NCBI GenBank assembly: GCA_025459175.1
Contig: JALORC010000051.1
Span: 1-45,638 of the forward strand
From: Planctomycetota bacterium
GTDB lineage: Bacteria > Planctomycetota > UBA1135 > UBA2386
Direction of reading: 5' to 3'
Length of the DNA: 45,638 nucleotides
The position numbers and the translations under genes are program-made. Of the stretch, positions 7,017 through 15,798 are shown piece by piece (the stretch's first letter is position 1; each line of letters opens with the position of its first letter). The notes beneath the pieces were generated by a model. The model made no database searches. It had not been told where the DNA came from and saw nothing but the letters and a program-made list of their open reading frames with translations.

Positions 7017-8999
7017 ATGGCAAACTACGTCCTCGAGATCCTCGATGGGGATCGCGCTGGCGAAGTTCTGACCGTCACCGACCGCGTCGTGCGGATCGGG
7101 CGGAAGCCCGGCAATGATCTGGTGCTGGCCGACGAGAAGACGTCGGGTGTGCACGCCGAGATCGTTCCCGAAGGCGACCGCCACGTTCTGCGCGATCTCG
7201 GCTCGACCAACGGTACGTTCCTCGACGGCAAGCGCATCACCGAGTTGGTCCTCACGCCGGGTGATGTCGTCACCATCGGCCGCCTGCGGGTCAAGTTCCG
7301 CCGTGACGACGAAGCCGCTGCTGCCGTCGACGCCGGCGAACTCGCGGTGCGCCGGCTCGACGCCGGCCGCGTGCAGCGCCGCGGCGGCTCGGCGGGGCTG
7401 ATCGCGCTGGCCGGCTTGCTGGCGGTCGGCATCGGCGGCTGGTTCTGGTGGCAGGGGCGGGCCGGGGTCGCCGACGGCGAAGCGGGACCGCGACAGGCGC
7501 TCGCACCGCTGCAGGTCGCCGGCAATCGGCTGGCGCCGGACATCGCCGGCTGCGAGAGCGAAACCGGCTGGCAGCTGCGCGGCGCGGGCCTCGGTTTCCA
7601 GACCGGTGGCCGCGCCCACAGCGGCAAGGGCGGCTTCATCGCCCAGCGCGGCGACGCGACCGACGGCGCCGACTTCGCGTTGGTGCAACTGCAGGAGCCG
7701 ATCGCCGTGTTCGCCGGGCGCACGCTGACGCTCGCCGCGCACGCGCGCTGCGAGGACGGTGGGCAGGTGGCGCTGCGGGCGCTGGCCTTCGCCGCCAACG
7801 AGCAGGTGCCGTTCCGCTTCCGCACCGGCACCGAATTCGCCGCCGGCTCTGGCTGGCGACGGCTCGAGACCACGATCGGCATCCCGGTCGGTTGCGATCG
7901 GCTGCAGCTCGAACTGGTGGCGCTGCTGCCGAGTGCCAGCGCCGCGGTGCACGTCGACGACGTCGCCGTGATCGATGGCGGCGGCGAGGCGCCGATGGAG
8001 GCCAAGCTGCCGGAGACCAACCAGACCGCACTGGCGACCGGGGCCGCGTTCGCGGTGCGCTCGGTCGATGCCGAGTCCCCGGCGATCCTGCTCGGCATCC
8101 TGCCCGACGAGGTGCCGAAGGAGATGGCGGCTCTGCACCAGGCCGAACTCGGCGCGCTGTCGGACGTGGGGGGCAAGCTGACCTGCACGCCGTTCGAGCG
8201 CGGCTTCCAGCTCGTCGTCACCGGCGCCGCGGCGGTGCAGCTGGTGTTCCCGGCCGATGCGGCCGGTGGGCTGCTGGTCGACGGCGGCGATGGGTTCCGG
8301 GCGGCGGCGGCGGAGTCGGAGTTCCCGGCCCGCGCGGTGCTGCTCGGCGACCGCCTGCTGCGGGCGATGGTGCAGCTCGAGCAGCCCGCTACGTGCCGCG
8401 GCCAGCTCGGTGCGGGCCGCTACCGCCTGCGGGTGCCGACGGCGCGCCTGCAGCTGGTGCTCGGCTTCCGCGCCGAACGCCAACAGGCCGACGAACTGGT
8501 GCGCCAGGCCCGCCGCGCGCAGCAGGAAGGGCGCCCCGGCGAGGCGCTCGCCAAGTTGCAGCAGCAGCTGCAAACCGTGCCGATGGACTCGGAGGCGCTG
8601 GCGCAGGCGCTGGCGCTGCGCGGCGAGCTGCAGACCGCGCAGGCCGATCGGCTGCGCGCGCTGCAGCAGGATCTCGACGAGGCGTTGTTCTTCGACACCC
8701 GCGGTGGCTTCGAGCGGGTGGTGCTCGGCGTCGACGCGCTGGTGGAGTCGTTCGGCAGCGCCAACCTCGACGCCGAGGCCGGCGCCGCCTGCAAGCGCCT
8801 GCGCGAGGCCGCCGGCAAGCGACTGGCGGAACTCGACCGCGCCGAGCGCGAGCAGCAGCGGACCCGCCTGGTCGACCTGGCCAACGCCTTCACGGCCGCG
8901 GACCAGGGCGGGCTTGGACAGCTGGTGCAGCAATACATCGATCGTCATCTGGCCGCGGGCGCCCCCGCCGGCACCAATCCGCCGAGCGACGGCAAGTAG
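7017..8999 (+). CDS. FHA-domain membrane protein with extracytoplasmic jelly-roll domain, first gene of the pseudopilus operon
   Basis: This 660-residue protein has three parts. Residues 5-95 are a forkhead-associated phosphothreonine-binding domain with RIGRKPGNDLVL, SGVHAEI and GSTNGTFLDGKRI, so the conserved Gly-Arg, Ser, His and Asn positions are present. A single membrane helix follows at about 126-145, giving a cytoplasmic FHA. The exported part begins like a carbohydrate-binding-module jelly-roll (TGWQLRGAGLGF, AHSGKGGF, a W near 280 and VHVDDVAVID) and ends in an Ala/Gln/Arg-rich helical region (about 485-640) that is probably coiled-coil or TPR-like. FHA proteins are common partners of secretion platforms. 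The ATG at 7017 begins the domain directly and has no Shine-Dalgarno sequence. pilM follows after 30 bp. What the jelly-roll binds is unknown. Confidence 0.85.
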   Translation: MANYVLEILDGDRAGEVLTVTDRVVRIGRKPGNDLVLADEKTSGVHAEIVPEGDRHVLRDLGSTNGTFLDGKRITELVLTPGDVVTIGRLRVKFRRDDEAAAAVDAGELAVRRLDAGRVQRRGGSAGLIALAGLLAVGIGGWFWWQGRAGVADGEAGPRQALAPLQVAGNRLAPDIAGCESETGWQLRGAGLGFQTGGRAHSGKGGFIAQRGDATDGADFALVQLQEPIAVFAGRTLTLAAHARCEDGGQVALRALAFAANEQVPFRFRTGTEFAAGSGWRRLETTIGIPVGCDRLQLELVALLPSASAAVHVDDVAVIDGGGEAPMEAKLPETNQTALATGAAFAVRSVDAESPAILLGILPDEVPKEMAALHQAELGALSDVGGKLTCTPFERGFQLVVTGAAAVQLVFPADAAGGLLVDGGDGFRAAAAESEFPARAVLLGDRLLRAMVQLEQPATCRGQLGAGRYRLRVPTARLQLVLGFRAERQQADELVRQARRAQQEGRPGEALAKLQQQLQTVPMDSEALAQALALRGELQTAQADRLRALQQDLDEALFFDTRGGFERVVLGVDALVESFGSANLDAEAGAACKRLREAAGKRLAELDRAEREQQRTRLVDLANAFTAADQGGLGQLVQQYIDRHLAAGAPAGTNPPSDGK

Positions 9000-9027
9000 C
9001 AGGAACCGAGCGAGTAGCAGGAACCGA
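8997..9027 (+). repeat. 18-bp-period duplication of the stop codon and ribosome-binding site
   Basis: TAGCAGGAACCGA occurs at 8997-9009 and again at 9015-9027. The first copy contains the TAG stop of the FHA gene; both copies contain AGGA. The second AGGA sits 7 nt from the pilM ATG and is the functional ribosome-binding site by position. Confidence 0.9.
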
Positions 9028-9029
9028 AT

Positions 9030-10649
9030 ATGGCCAACAAAGCGACCGCCGTCGATCTGGGCAGTCACAGCGCCAAGATCCTGGTTGCCCAGGTCGGCAA
9101 GCACGGGGTGCGACTGCTGCGCTTCGCCGGCTTGCCGCGGGGTGAAGGGGAAGGCGCGGTGTCGTTGCGCGCCGGCGGGATCCCGCTGGCGGGCAGCATC
9201 TGCGGCCTCGCCGGCCGCGACATGACGCTGCGCTACAGCCAGGTGCCGCCGACCCCGGACTGGCAGTTGCGCAACCTGATGGACCTCGAGATCCAGGATC
9301 TCGCGCAGCAGTCCGGCGGCGCCCTGTCGGCCGACTACAACCTGCTGCCGAGCCAGGATGCCGAAGCCGGCGTCGACACCGTGCTGCTGGCGCTGGCGAA
9401 GGACGAGGCGCTCGATCGCCTGCAGGGTGAGGTCAAGGCCGCCGGTGGTTCGGTGGCGGCGTTCGTGCCCGGTTGCACGGCGCTCTACAACGCCTACCTG
9501 AAGTGCGGGCCGGTCGACGCCGACGCGGTGGTGTGCCTGTGCAACATCGGCCACCAGACCATCGACCTCGCGATCGTCAAGGGCACCGACCTGCTGTTCG
9601 CGCGCAACCTGAGCAGCGGCGCCAAGGTGCTCGACGACGCGATCGCGTCGACGTTCGCGGTCGGCGAGCGCAAGGCCGAGGCGCTGAAGAAGGACCTGCT
9701 CGACCTCGATCCGCAGAGCCGCGGCCGCTACGCGAGCGGGCAGGCCGAGAAGGTGACGCTGGCGGCGCAGGCCGGTGCGGCGTCGATCACCGCGGCGATC
9801 CAGAGCTCGCTGTCGTTCTGCAAGGCGCAGACCAAGCTGGCGGACCTGCGCCTGGACCAGGTGCTGGTGTCCGGTGGCGGCGCGCGGCTGCGCGGCCTGC
9901 GCGGGTTCCTGCGCGAGGCGCTGCGCTGCCCGATCGAGCTGTTCGACCCGTTCGCCAATCTCGATCTGTCGGCGCTGCCGGCCGCCGACGCCGAGCAGCT
10001 GCAGGCGATGCGCCACGAGGCGGTGATCGCGCTCGGCCTCGCCGTGGGTCGCCTCGACGACACGCTCTACTCGCTCGAGATCCTGCCCGAGGCGGTGCGC
10101 AAGGCGCAGCGGTTCCGGCAGCGCACGATCTGGAACCTCGCCGCCGGCGGCCTGGTGCTCGGCGTGCTCGGTCTGCAGGCCAACTACCTGCAGCAGGAGC
10201 GCGCCGTCAACGAGGCCGCGACCGCGGTGCTCCAGCGGCAGATCAGCAAAGCCAACAAGGTGCACGCCGACGCGCAGCAGCGGATCGATGCCAACAAGGT
10301 CGAACGGCAGCTGGTCGAGCACCTGACCACGCAGGCGCTGCCGCTGCAGGGACTGGTGCGCGTGCACCGCGCGATCGCCGCCAACCTGCCGCCGCAGATG
10401 TGGATCGAGAAGATCGACATCGTCGCGGCCGGGGCCGGCAACCAGCGCAAGCGTTCGGCGATCGTCGTCGAGGCCGCCGGCAAGGAACTGAACGGAGTCG
10501 AAGTGGGCAACGTCGTCAGCGAGTTCATGCGCCTGTTCAAGGCCGATCCGGCGATGGCCGGGCTGGCCAAACCCGAGATCACGCCGGTCAACAGCGCCGA
10601 CGCCGCCGAACGCTGGCGGATCACCGTCGAGCTGCAGGGGGACCGCTGA
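9030..10649 (+). CDS. pilM: PilM-PilN fusion, inner-membrane assembly platform protein
   Basis: This 539-residue protein is longer than PilM (about 350). Residues 1-345 are an actin-like PilM/GspL-cytoplasmic domain: AVDLGSHSAKILVAQ at 7-21 is the first phosphate loop, NIGHQTIDLAIV the second, and VLVSGGGARLRGL the adenosine loop. A membrane helix (about 367-387, NLAAGGLVLGVLGL) leads to a coiled-coil and a ferredoxin-like C-terminal domain (LVRVHRAIAANLPPQMWIEKI) as in PilN/GspL. PilM and PilN normally bind through the short PilN N-terminus; here they are one chain, as in GspL. It should link a cytoplasmic motor to the pseudopilus. The start has a good AGGA ribosome-binding site. The stop overlaps the next start by one base (10649), showing tight coupling to the PilO-like gene. 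Confidence 0.85.
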   Translation: MANKATAVDLGSHSAKILVAQVGKHGVRLLRFAGLPRGEGEGAVSLRAGGIPLAGSICGLAGRDMTLRYSQVPPTPDWQLRNLMDLEIQDLAQQSGGALSADYNLLPSQDAEAGVDTVLLALAKDEALDRLQGEVKAAGGSVAAFVPGCTALYNAYLKCGPVDADAVVCLCNIGHQTIDLAIVKGTDLLFARNLSSGAKVLDDAIASTFAVGERKAEALKKDLLDLDPQSRGRYASGQAEKVTLAAQAGAASITAAIQSSLSFCKAQTKLADLRLDQVLVSGGGARLRGLRGFLREALRCPIELFDPFANLDLSALPAADAEQLQAMRHEAVIALGLAVGRLDDTLYSLEILPEAVRKAQRFRQRTIWNLAAGGLVLGVLGLQANYLQQERAVNEAATAVLQRQISKANKVHADAQQRIDANKVERQLVEHLTTQALPLQGLVRVHRAIAANLPPQMWIEKIDIVAAGAGNQRKRSAIVVEAAGKELNGVEVGNVVSEFMRLFKADPAMAGLAKPEITPVNSADAAERWRITVELQGDR

Positions 10650-11458
10650 TGGACCTCGGCGCCTTCGTGCAGGAGAACAAGCGGTGGCTGGTCGGCGTCG
10701 GCATCGGCGGTCTGTGCTGGCTGATCGGCAGCGCCATCGTGCAGGCGATCTACGACCCGGGCAGCGCGGCGTCGGCGAAGAGCTTGAAGGCGCCGGCCGA
10801 GGTCTACGACCAGGCGGCGCTGAGCGCGGCCACCACCGAGGCCGAACAGCTCGCCGCCGAGCGGGCGCGGCTGCAGCGCGAGCTCGCGTTCGTGCAGGGC
10901 GACAAGTTCCTGCCGGCCGGCAAGGGTGCGCTCGACGAGTACCTGCTGCAGATCGGCCGGGCGATGAAGCGCACCATCGCCAGCGCCGCCAACGAACGCG
11001 AGGTGCAGTTCGCCGACGCCAACGTGGCCTGGGACGCGGCCAACGGGCCCGACGAGATCCGGGCCACGCTGTTCGGCCTCGAACTGCTCGACGAGGTGCA
11101 GAAGCGCCTGTTCGCGGCCCACGACCAGGTGCGCAGCAAGGCGCCCGAGGCGCGCGGCCTGCGCGCGCTGCTGGCGCTGAAGCTCGACACCCGCCGCAAT
11201 CGCGGCGGCAACCTGCGCACGGCCAAGCCCGGTGAGGTCGACCTGCGCGATCTGGTGATGCAGGAACACGTGACGTTCCAGTTCCAGGCCGACGAACCGG
11301 TGCTGCTGGCGTTCCTGGAGTCGCTGCGGGTGCCGGATCGCACGCTGGTGCTCGACAGCTGGCAGGTGGTGCGGCCGACCCGCGTCGGCGAACCCTGCAC
11401 CGTGAAGGGCATGCTGCACGGGCTCGCATTCAAGACCGCGGTGGAGGGCAAGCAGTGA
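10649..11458 (+). CDS. PilO/GspM-position membrane protein
   Basis: This 269-residue protein has a short cytoplasmic N-terminus, one membrane helix (about 13-34, RWLVGVGIGGLCWLIGSAIV), a long helical coiled-coil segment (AATTEAEQLAAERARLQREL) and an alpha/beta C-terminal domain ending in a beta strand (PCTVKGMLHGLAFKT). This layout and its place directly after PilM-PilN match PilO/GspM, which forms heterodimers with PilN/GspL in the assembly platform. Sequence identity to PilO is not obvious by eye, so the assignment rests on architecture and synteny. It overlaps the upstream stop by 1 bp and the downstream start by 1 bp. Confidence 0.6.
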   Translation: MDLGAFVQENKRWLVGVGIGGLCWLIGSAIVQAIYDPGSAASAKSLKAPAEVYDQAALSAATTEAEQLAAERARLQRELAFVQGDKFLPAGKGALDEYLLQIGRAMKRTIASAANEREVQFADANVAWDAANGPDEIRATLFGLELLDEVQKRLFAAHDQVRSKAPEARGLRALLALKLDTRRNRGGNLRTAKPGEVDLRDLVMQEHVTFQFQADEPVLLAFLESLRVPDRTLVLDSWQVVRPTRVGEPCTVKGMLHGLAFKTAVEGKQ

Positions 11459-14160
11459 TGGCCATGCGCAAGGAACCCGTGTTGGCACTGCTGACGCTCG
11501 GACTCGCCGGCTGGATCGGCAGCGGCTACCTCGAGACGCCGACGGCAACGAGCCGCTGGTCGCCGAAGAAGCTCGAGTTCGTGCCGGGTGCGGTCGCCGA
11601 AGCACCGTTGGTCGCGGCCGCCGCCGCCGCCGCGGTGCGCGCCGACTTCTGCACCGAACCGAGCGAGACGCGCCCGCTGCCGCCGCGCGAGCTCGACTTC
11701 CCGCCGCGCACACCGCTGTCGGTGGCGGCGCTGCCGCTCGATCCGGGCCCCGACTACGGCCACAGCTGGATGCTGCGGCTCGACGGCGCCGCGGTCGAAG
11801 GGGTCACGTTGACGCCGGCCGGCGAGGCCGCGGCGCCGGCGGTCGACCCGGGTGCCGCACCGGCCGATCCCACGACATCGACCCGCAAGCAGCGCGAGGA
11901 AGTGGCGGCGCGCACCTACGACCGGATCTACGTGCAGAACCTGCAGTCGCCGTTCTTCGGCACCATCGAGAACGAGGGGTTGGACCTGTTCCAGCTCGAG
12001 TCCGACCGCCAGTTCGAGGGCGTGCTGCTGCGGCTGCGCAGCTACGACGTCGATCGGCAGAAGGTCGGTCCGGTGGTCGTCTACGGCGGTGATACCGCGA
12101 AGATCGACCGCATCGTGCTGGCCGGCACGCTGCGCAACGAGATCACGCGGCGGGAGCGCAAGGTGCCGCGCACCGAGGGGCACCTGCCGGAGCTGCGTGA
12201 GTTCATCGACTGGTTGCTGCAGACCGCGCGCACCGAGGCGTGGGTCTACGACAAGGCGCTCGAACAAGCGGAGGCGTATCGCCAGCTGGCGGGCGGGGAC
12301 ATCGACGGACTGCGCATGATGCAGCGCGTGCTGCGCGCGCGCGGCGACCTCGCCGGCGAAGCGAAGATGCTCGAGGGCCTGTCGACCGAAGGGCGCGAAG
12401 GAGCGTTCCGCTTCGAAGGGCTCGGCACGCTGAAGGCCCGTCTCGGGCTGTGGGAGGCCGCCGAGGCCGACCTGCGGCAGGCGGTGCAGCTGGCGCCGAC
12501 CGACGCGCGGTCACACGGTGCGCTGGCCGAGTTCCTGCGGCAGCGCGGCCGCACCCGCGAGGCATTGGTGGTGGCGCGCCGCGCCGAGCAGACGCTCGGC
12601 AACGTGCAGGACGCCGCCGAGAACGCCCGCGTGCGGCGGCTGATCGCCGGCTGCCTGTTGGCGCACGGCGAGGTCGAGGCGGCGCGCACGGTCGCCGCGG
12701 GCGCGCAGCGCGAACACGCCTCGGCCTACCTCGACGGCTGCATCGCCTACGCCGCCGGCGACACCGCCGCGGCGTTGACCGCGTTCCGGCTCGCCGGCAC
12801 CTCCGCCGACAGCGGGGCCGCCCTGCTCGGCCAGGCCGCCTGCCTGTTGCGCGACGGTCAGTGGCAGGAGGCCAATGACCTGTTCGTGCGCGTCGCCGAC
12901 CAGGAGCCGCTGCTGCGGCACCGTGCCGCGACCGGGCTGGCACTGTTGTGCAGCCGGCTGGGGCAACACGAGACGGCGCAGGTCTGGCTCGATCGGGCGC
13001 TCGAAGCCGATCCGCAGGATCCGTACGCGCACTACCTGCGCGGGCGCACGCTGCGGTTGCTGGGCCAGGCCACCGCGGAAGCGGAGCTGGCGATGGCGCT
13101 GCGGTTGCGCGACGACTTCGTGCACGCGATCGCCGAGATGGCGGCGGTGCAGACGATGCGGGCCCGCGACAGCCGCGGCGAGGACCAGGCGGCGGCGATC
13201 CTGGCGGCGCGCCGCTATGGCGACCGCGCCGTCGCGCTGGCGCCGATGCCGGCGGCCGAGCTGTACGAGCTGCAGGGCCTGCATGCGTTCGCGGCCGGCG
13301 ACGCCTCGGCGGCGAAGGACGCGTTCGGCCGGGCCCGCGACCTCGCGGCCGACGACGCGGGCCGCGCCTACGGCAAGGGCGCGTTGGCGGTGGTGGACTA
13401 CAGCCGCGGGCTGGTCGACGACGCCGCCGCTGCGCTGGCGCGGCTGGTCCAGGACCTCGGCAAGGAGGCGCCGCTGTCGCAGTGGGCGACCGCGACGCTG
13501 GCCGCGATCGACGACCATGCCGAGAAGGAAGCGCTCGGCGACAGCTTCGATCGCGCCGATCTCGGCACGATCTGGGCCCCGGACACCGAAGCCGGGGTGC
13601 GCATGGAGCTGCTCGACGGCCGCTTCGTGATCAAGGGCCAGACCAGCAAGGGTGCGGTCGGCGCCGAACGCAACGACGCGGTGAAGCGCGCGAGGAACTT
13701 CCTGTCCGCGGCGGTCGTGCTGCAGATCGGCAGCACCCATTCGCGCAACGAAGGGTTCGCCGGCCTCGGCATCGAACTGCGCGGCGGCGGCGGTGCGGTC
13801 GATTGCCAGGTCCGCGTCGGCATCTTCGAGGGCAAGCCGTTCCTGACCATCCAGGACGGGCGCGAGGACGGCAGCGACAACGTGCAGCGGGTGCCGCTGC
13901 AGATCGACGGCCTCGCGATCGACGGCCGGCACGAACTCGAGCTGCGCACGGTGCCGCGCGGCGACCCGCAGGGCAAACAGCTGTCGCTGCACGTGTCGTG
14001 GAACGGCGTGGTCGTGCATCGCCACGACCTGAAGAGCCTGAACGGCAACAGCCAGAACCCGCTGCGGATCGCGCTGTTCGCGACCGGCAGCAAGCGCAGC
14101 ACCATCGATGTCGCCTTCGACGACTTCGAACTCGAACGCCGCAAGGAGCAGACGCGATGA
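11458..14160 (+). CDS. Membrane-anchored TPR protein with C-terminal LamG-like domain
   Basis: This 900-residue protein starts with one membrane anchor (about 6-22, ALLTLGLAGWIGSGYL) and a Pro/Ala-rich linker, an arrangement like PilP/GspC, which also sit at this place in such operons. Residues of about 270-690 are tetratricopeptide-like helical repeats (for example LGLWEAAEADLRQAVQLAP, AHYLRGRTLRLLGQATAEAE). Residues of about 694-895 form a LamG/concanavalin-like beta sandwich: GDSFDRADLGTIWAP, AAVVLQIGSTHSRNEGFAGL, LSLHVSWNGVVVHRH and IDVAFDDFEL. It may be a periplasmic scaffold or substrate-binding part of the machine; no enzyme motif is seen. A GTG at 11455 and an ATG at 11464 are alternative starts. 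Its end overlaps the gspG start by 4 bp. Confidence 0.75.
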   Translation: MAMRKEPVLALLTLGLAGWIGSGYLETPTATSRWSPKKLEFVPGAVAEAPLVAAAAAAAVRADFCTEPSETRPLPPRELDFPPRTPLSVAALPLDPGPDYGHSWMLRLDGAAVEGVTLTPAGEAAAPAVDPGAAPADPTTSTRKQREEVAARTYDRIYVQNLQSPFFGTIENEGLDLFQLESDRQFEGVLLRLRSYDVDRQKVGPVVVYGGDTAKIDRIVLAGTLRNEITRRERKVPRTEGHLPELREFIDWLLQTARTEAWVYDKALEQAEAYRQLAGGDIDGLRMMQRVLRARGDLAGEAKMLEGLSTEGREGAFRFEGLGTLKARLGLWEAAEADLRQAVQLAPTDARSHGALAEFLRQRGRTREALVVARRAEQTLGNVQDAAENARVRRLIAGCLLAHGEVEAARTVAAGAQREHASAYLDGCIAYAAGDTAAALTAFRLAGTSADSGAALLGQAACLLRDGQWQEANDLFVRVADQEPLLRHRAATGLALLCSRLGQHETAQVWLDRALEADPQDPYAHYLRGRTLRLLGQATAEAELAMALRLRDDFVHAIAEMAAVQTMRARDSRGEDQAAAILAARRYGDRAVALAPMPAAELYELQGLHAFAAGDASAAKDAFGRARDLAADDAGRAYGKGALAVVDYSRGLVDDAAAALARLVQDLGKEAPLSQWATATLAAIDDHAEKEALGDSFDRADLGTIWAPDTEAGVRMELLDGRFVIKGQTSKGAVGAERNDAVKRARNFLSAAVVLQIGSTHSRNEGFAGLGIELRGGGGAVDCQVRVGIFEGKPFLTIQDGREDGSDNVQRVPLQIDGLAIDGRHELELRTVPRGDPQGKQLSLHVSWNGVVVHRHDLKSLNGNSQNPLRIALFATGSKRSTIDVAFDDFELERRKEQTR

Positions 14161-14801
14161 ACCCGATGCGCCGACCGCTGGCACGCCAGCCCCACGACCC
14201 ACTTCGTTGCCGCGGCTTCACGCTGGTCGAGCTGCTGATCGTGATCGGCATCCTCGGCCTGCTGGCGGCGGTGCTGCTGCCGCGGCTCACCGAGACGCGC
14301 GAGGCCGCCAACGAGACGGCGACGCAGGCCCACATGCTGCAGCTCGAGGACGGCATCAAGCGCTTCAATCGTGAGCGCGGCTACTTCCCACCCGACGACC
14401 TGCGCCCGCTCGAGGCCGACGCCAAGGTGGCGTGGAAGCCCGACAACGGCCGCAACACCGGCATCGAGTCGCTGGTCTGCTTCCTGAGCCAGTCGACGAA
14501 GGACGGCACCGACCTCGGCAGCCTCGCCGACCTGCTGGTCAACACCGACAAGGACGAGCACGGGGTCGAGATGCCGTTGCTGCGGATGCGGTCGCGGGTC
14601 GAGGTCGCCGATGCCTGGCGCACGCCGATGGCCTACTACAGCAAGCAGGGCATGGCGCGGCCGCAGCAGGTCGTGCCGGCCGAGGACGCCGACGCGGTGG
14701 TGGTGAAGTCGCCCCGCCAGGGCGGCAACTACCTGTTGTTGAGCGCCGGCATCGATCTCGTGTTCGGCACCGACGACGACCTCGTCTGGCCGAAGAACTG
14801 A
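14157..14801 (+). CDS. gspG: Major pseudopilin, GspG type
   Basis: This 214-residue protein has an Arg-rich leader and a class III prepilin peptidase site, RG^FTLVELLIVIG, with Glu at +5, followed by the usual hydrophobic helix (ILGLLAAVLLPRL) and EAANETATQAHMLQLEDGIKRF, the GspG alpha-helix pattern. The C-terminus SAGIDLVFGTDDDLVW resembles the acidic, calcium-binding end of GspG. It should be the major subunit of the pseudopilus. At 214 residues it is longer than usual GspG (about 140) because of an insertion between the helix and the C-terminal loop. It starts at the ATG that overlaps the TPR gene stop (ATGA, 14157-14160). Confidence 0.85.
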   Translation: MNPMRRPLARQPHDPLRCRGFTLVELLIVIGILGLLAAVLLPRLTETREAANETATQAHMLQLEDGIKRFNRERGYFPPDDLRPLEADAKVAWKPDNGRNTGIESLVCFLSQSTKDGTDLGSLADLLVNTDKDEHGVEMPLLRMRSRVEVADAWRTPMAYYSKQGMARPQQVVPAEDADAVVVKSPRQGGNYLLLSAGIDLVFGTDDDLVWPKN

Positions 14802-14805
14802 CCCG

Positions 14806-14828
14806 CAGGTGTCCATCCAGGTGTCCAT
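14806..14828 (+). repeat. Tandem 12-bp repeat in the gspG-gspH gap
   Basis: CAGGTGTCCAT occurs at 14806-14816 and 14818-14828. It lies in the only sizeable gap among the pseudopilin genes (73 bp; the others overlap). It may reflect slippage; no regulatory role is evident. Confidence 0.6.
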
Positions 14829-14874
14829 TCCGGCCCCGTCCAGGACCCCGACCGATCCCCGACCAGCTGTTGTC

Positions 14875-15798
14875 ATGCGCCGTAGTGCCGGATTCACCCT
14901 GCTCGAGCTGCTGGTCGTGATCGGCGTGATCTCGGTGCTGACCGGGCTGTCGCTGGGTTACCTCGGCAAGACCGATCCCGACCGGCTGGTCGCGGCGATC
15001 CTCGCCGGCGAACTGCGCGCCGCGCAGTTGACCGCCCGCGCCGAAGGCGTCGCCACCGAGGTGTTGGTTCGGCCGGGTGCCGAAGGCGAGCCGGCCACCG
15101 TGCAGGCGCGACTGCTGCAGCCGCTGGTGACGTTCGGCTTCGAGCCCGGCACGCCGGTGCTCGACGACTCACTGCGGCCCGCGATCGGCGGCGAAGAGGT
15201 CAAGGCGGGGCGCTTCGGGCGGGCGCGGCGGCCGCTGGCCGGCGAACGCAACGCGGTGTTGAGTTGGCCACTGCCGCCGTCGGTCGCCAGGCTCGGCGAC
15301 GGGTTCGTGGTCCGGCTCGATCTGTATCTCGAACGGCGCGCGATGGCGACCGTGCTGCAGCTGCCGCCGATGCTCGAGTTGCAGCTCGACGGCGACCTGC
15401 GCCCGCGGGCGCGGTTGCGGCTGCACGGCAGCGGCGGCAACCCCACCACGGCCGCGGTCACCAGCGAGCTGGCGTTGCCGGTCGGCCGCTGGTGCACGCT
15501 CGATGTCGGCTGCGACGGGCTGAGCCTGTGGCTCACGCTCGACGGCCGCGAACTCGGCCGCGCGGTCGCCGAAGGCGTGCCGCAGCAGAGCGACGACGGC
15601 GTGTTCCAGGTCTCGCCGGCCGACTCGCCGGTGCCCGGTGCGGTCGACGAGGTGCGCTGGTTCCAGTTCGCGTGGTCGACGGCGCAGACGCTGCCGCCGG
15701 CGCGGCAGCCGGTGAAGTCCTACCGGTTCGGTTTCGATGCGCGGGGCGAGGCCACGACCAGCCCGGTCATCCAGTACGTCGAGGAGGAGCGCCCATGA
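14875..15798 (+). CDS. gspH: Minor pseudopilin, GspH type, with inserted LamG-like domain
   Basis: This 307-residue protein has a prepilin site at its start: MRRSAG^FTLLELLVVIG with Glu at +5, then a hydrophobic helix. The end (SYRFGFDARGEATTSPVIQYV) matches the beta hairpin at the C-terminus of GspH proteins. Between them, about residues 115-285 look like a LamG/concanavalin sandwich: FVVRLDLYLERRAMATVLQL, LPVGRWCTLDVGCDGLSLWL, LDGRELGRAVAEG and AVDEVRWFQF. GspH is normally about 170 residues, so this domain accounts for the extra length. The ATG at 14875 lies 8 codons before the helix; a GTG at 14809 is in frame but would put 22 residues before it. No strong Shine-Dalgarno sequence was found. 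It overlaps gspK by 4 bp. Confidence 0.8.
   Translation: MRRSAGFTLLELLVVIGVISVLTGLSLGYLGKTDPDRLVAAILAGELRAAQLTARAEGVATEVLVRPGAEGEPATVQARLLQPLVTFGFEPGTPVLDDSLRPAIGGEEVKAGRFGRARRPLAGERNAVLSWPLPPSVARLGDGFVVRLDLYLERRAMATVLQLPPMLELQLDGDLRPRARLRLHGSGGNPTTAAVTSELALPVGRWCTLDVGCDGLSLWLTLDGRELGRAVAEGVPQQSDDGVFQVSPADSPVPGAVDEVRWFQFAWSTAQTLPPARQPVKSYRFGFDARGEATTSPVIQYVEEERP

Noticed and set aside
6861..11429. A 1522-codon minus-strand frame opposite the FHA, pilM and PilO-like genes
   Set aside because: It is Arg/Ala/Gln-rich without domain patterns, and the plus-strand genes have clear families; long antisense frames are expected at this GC content.
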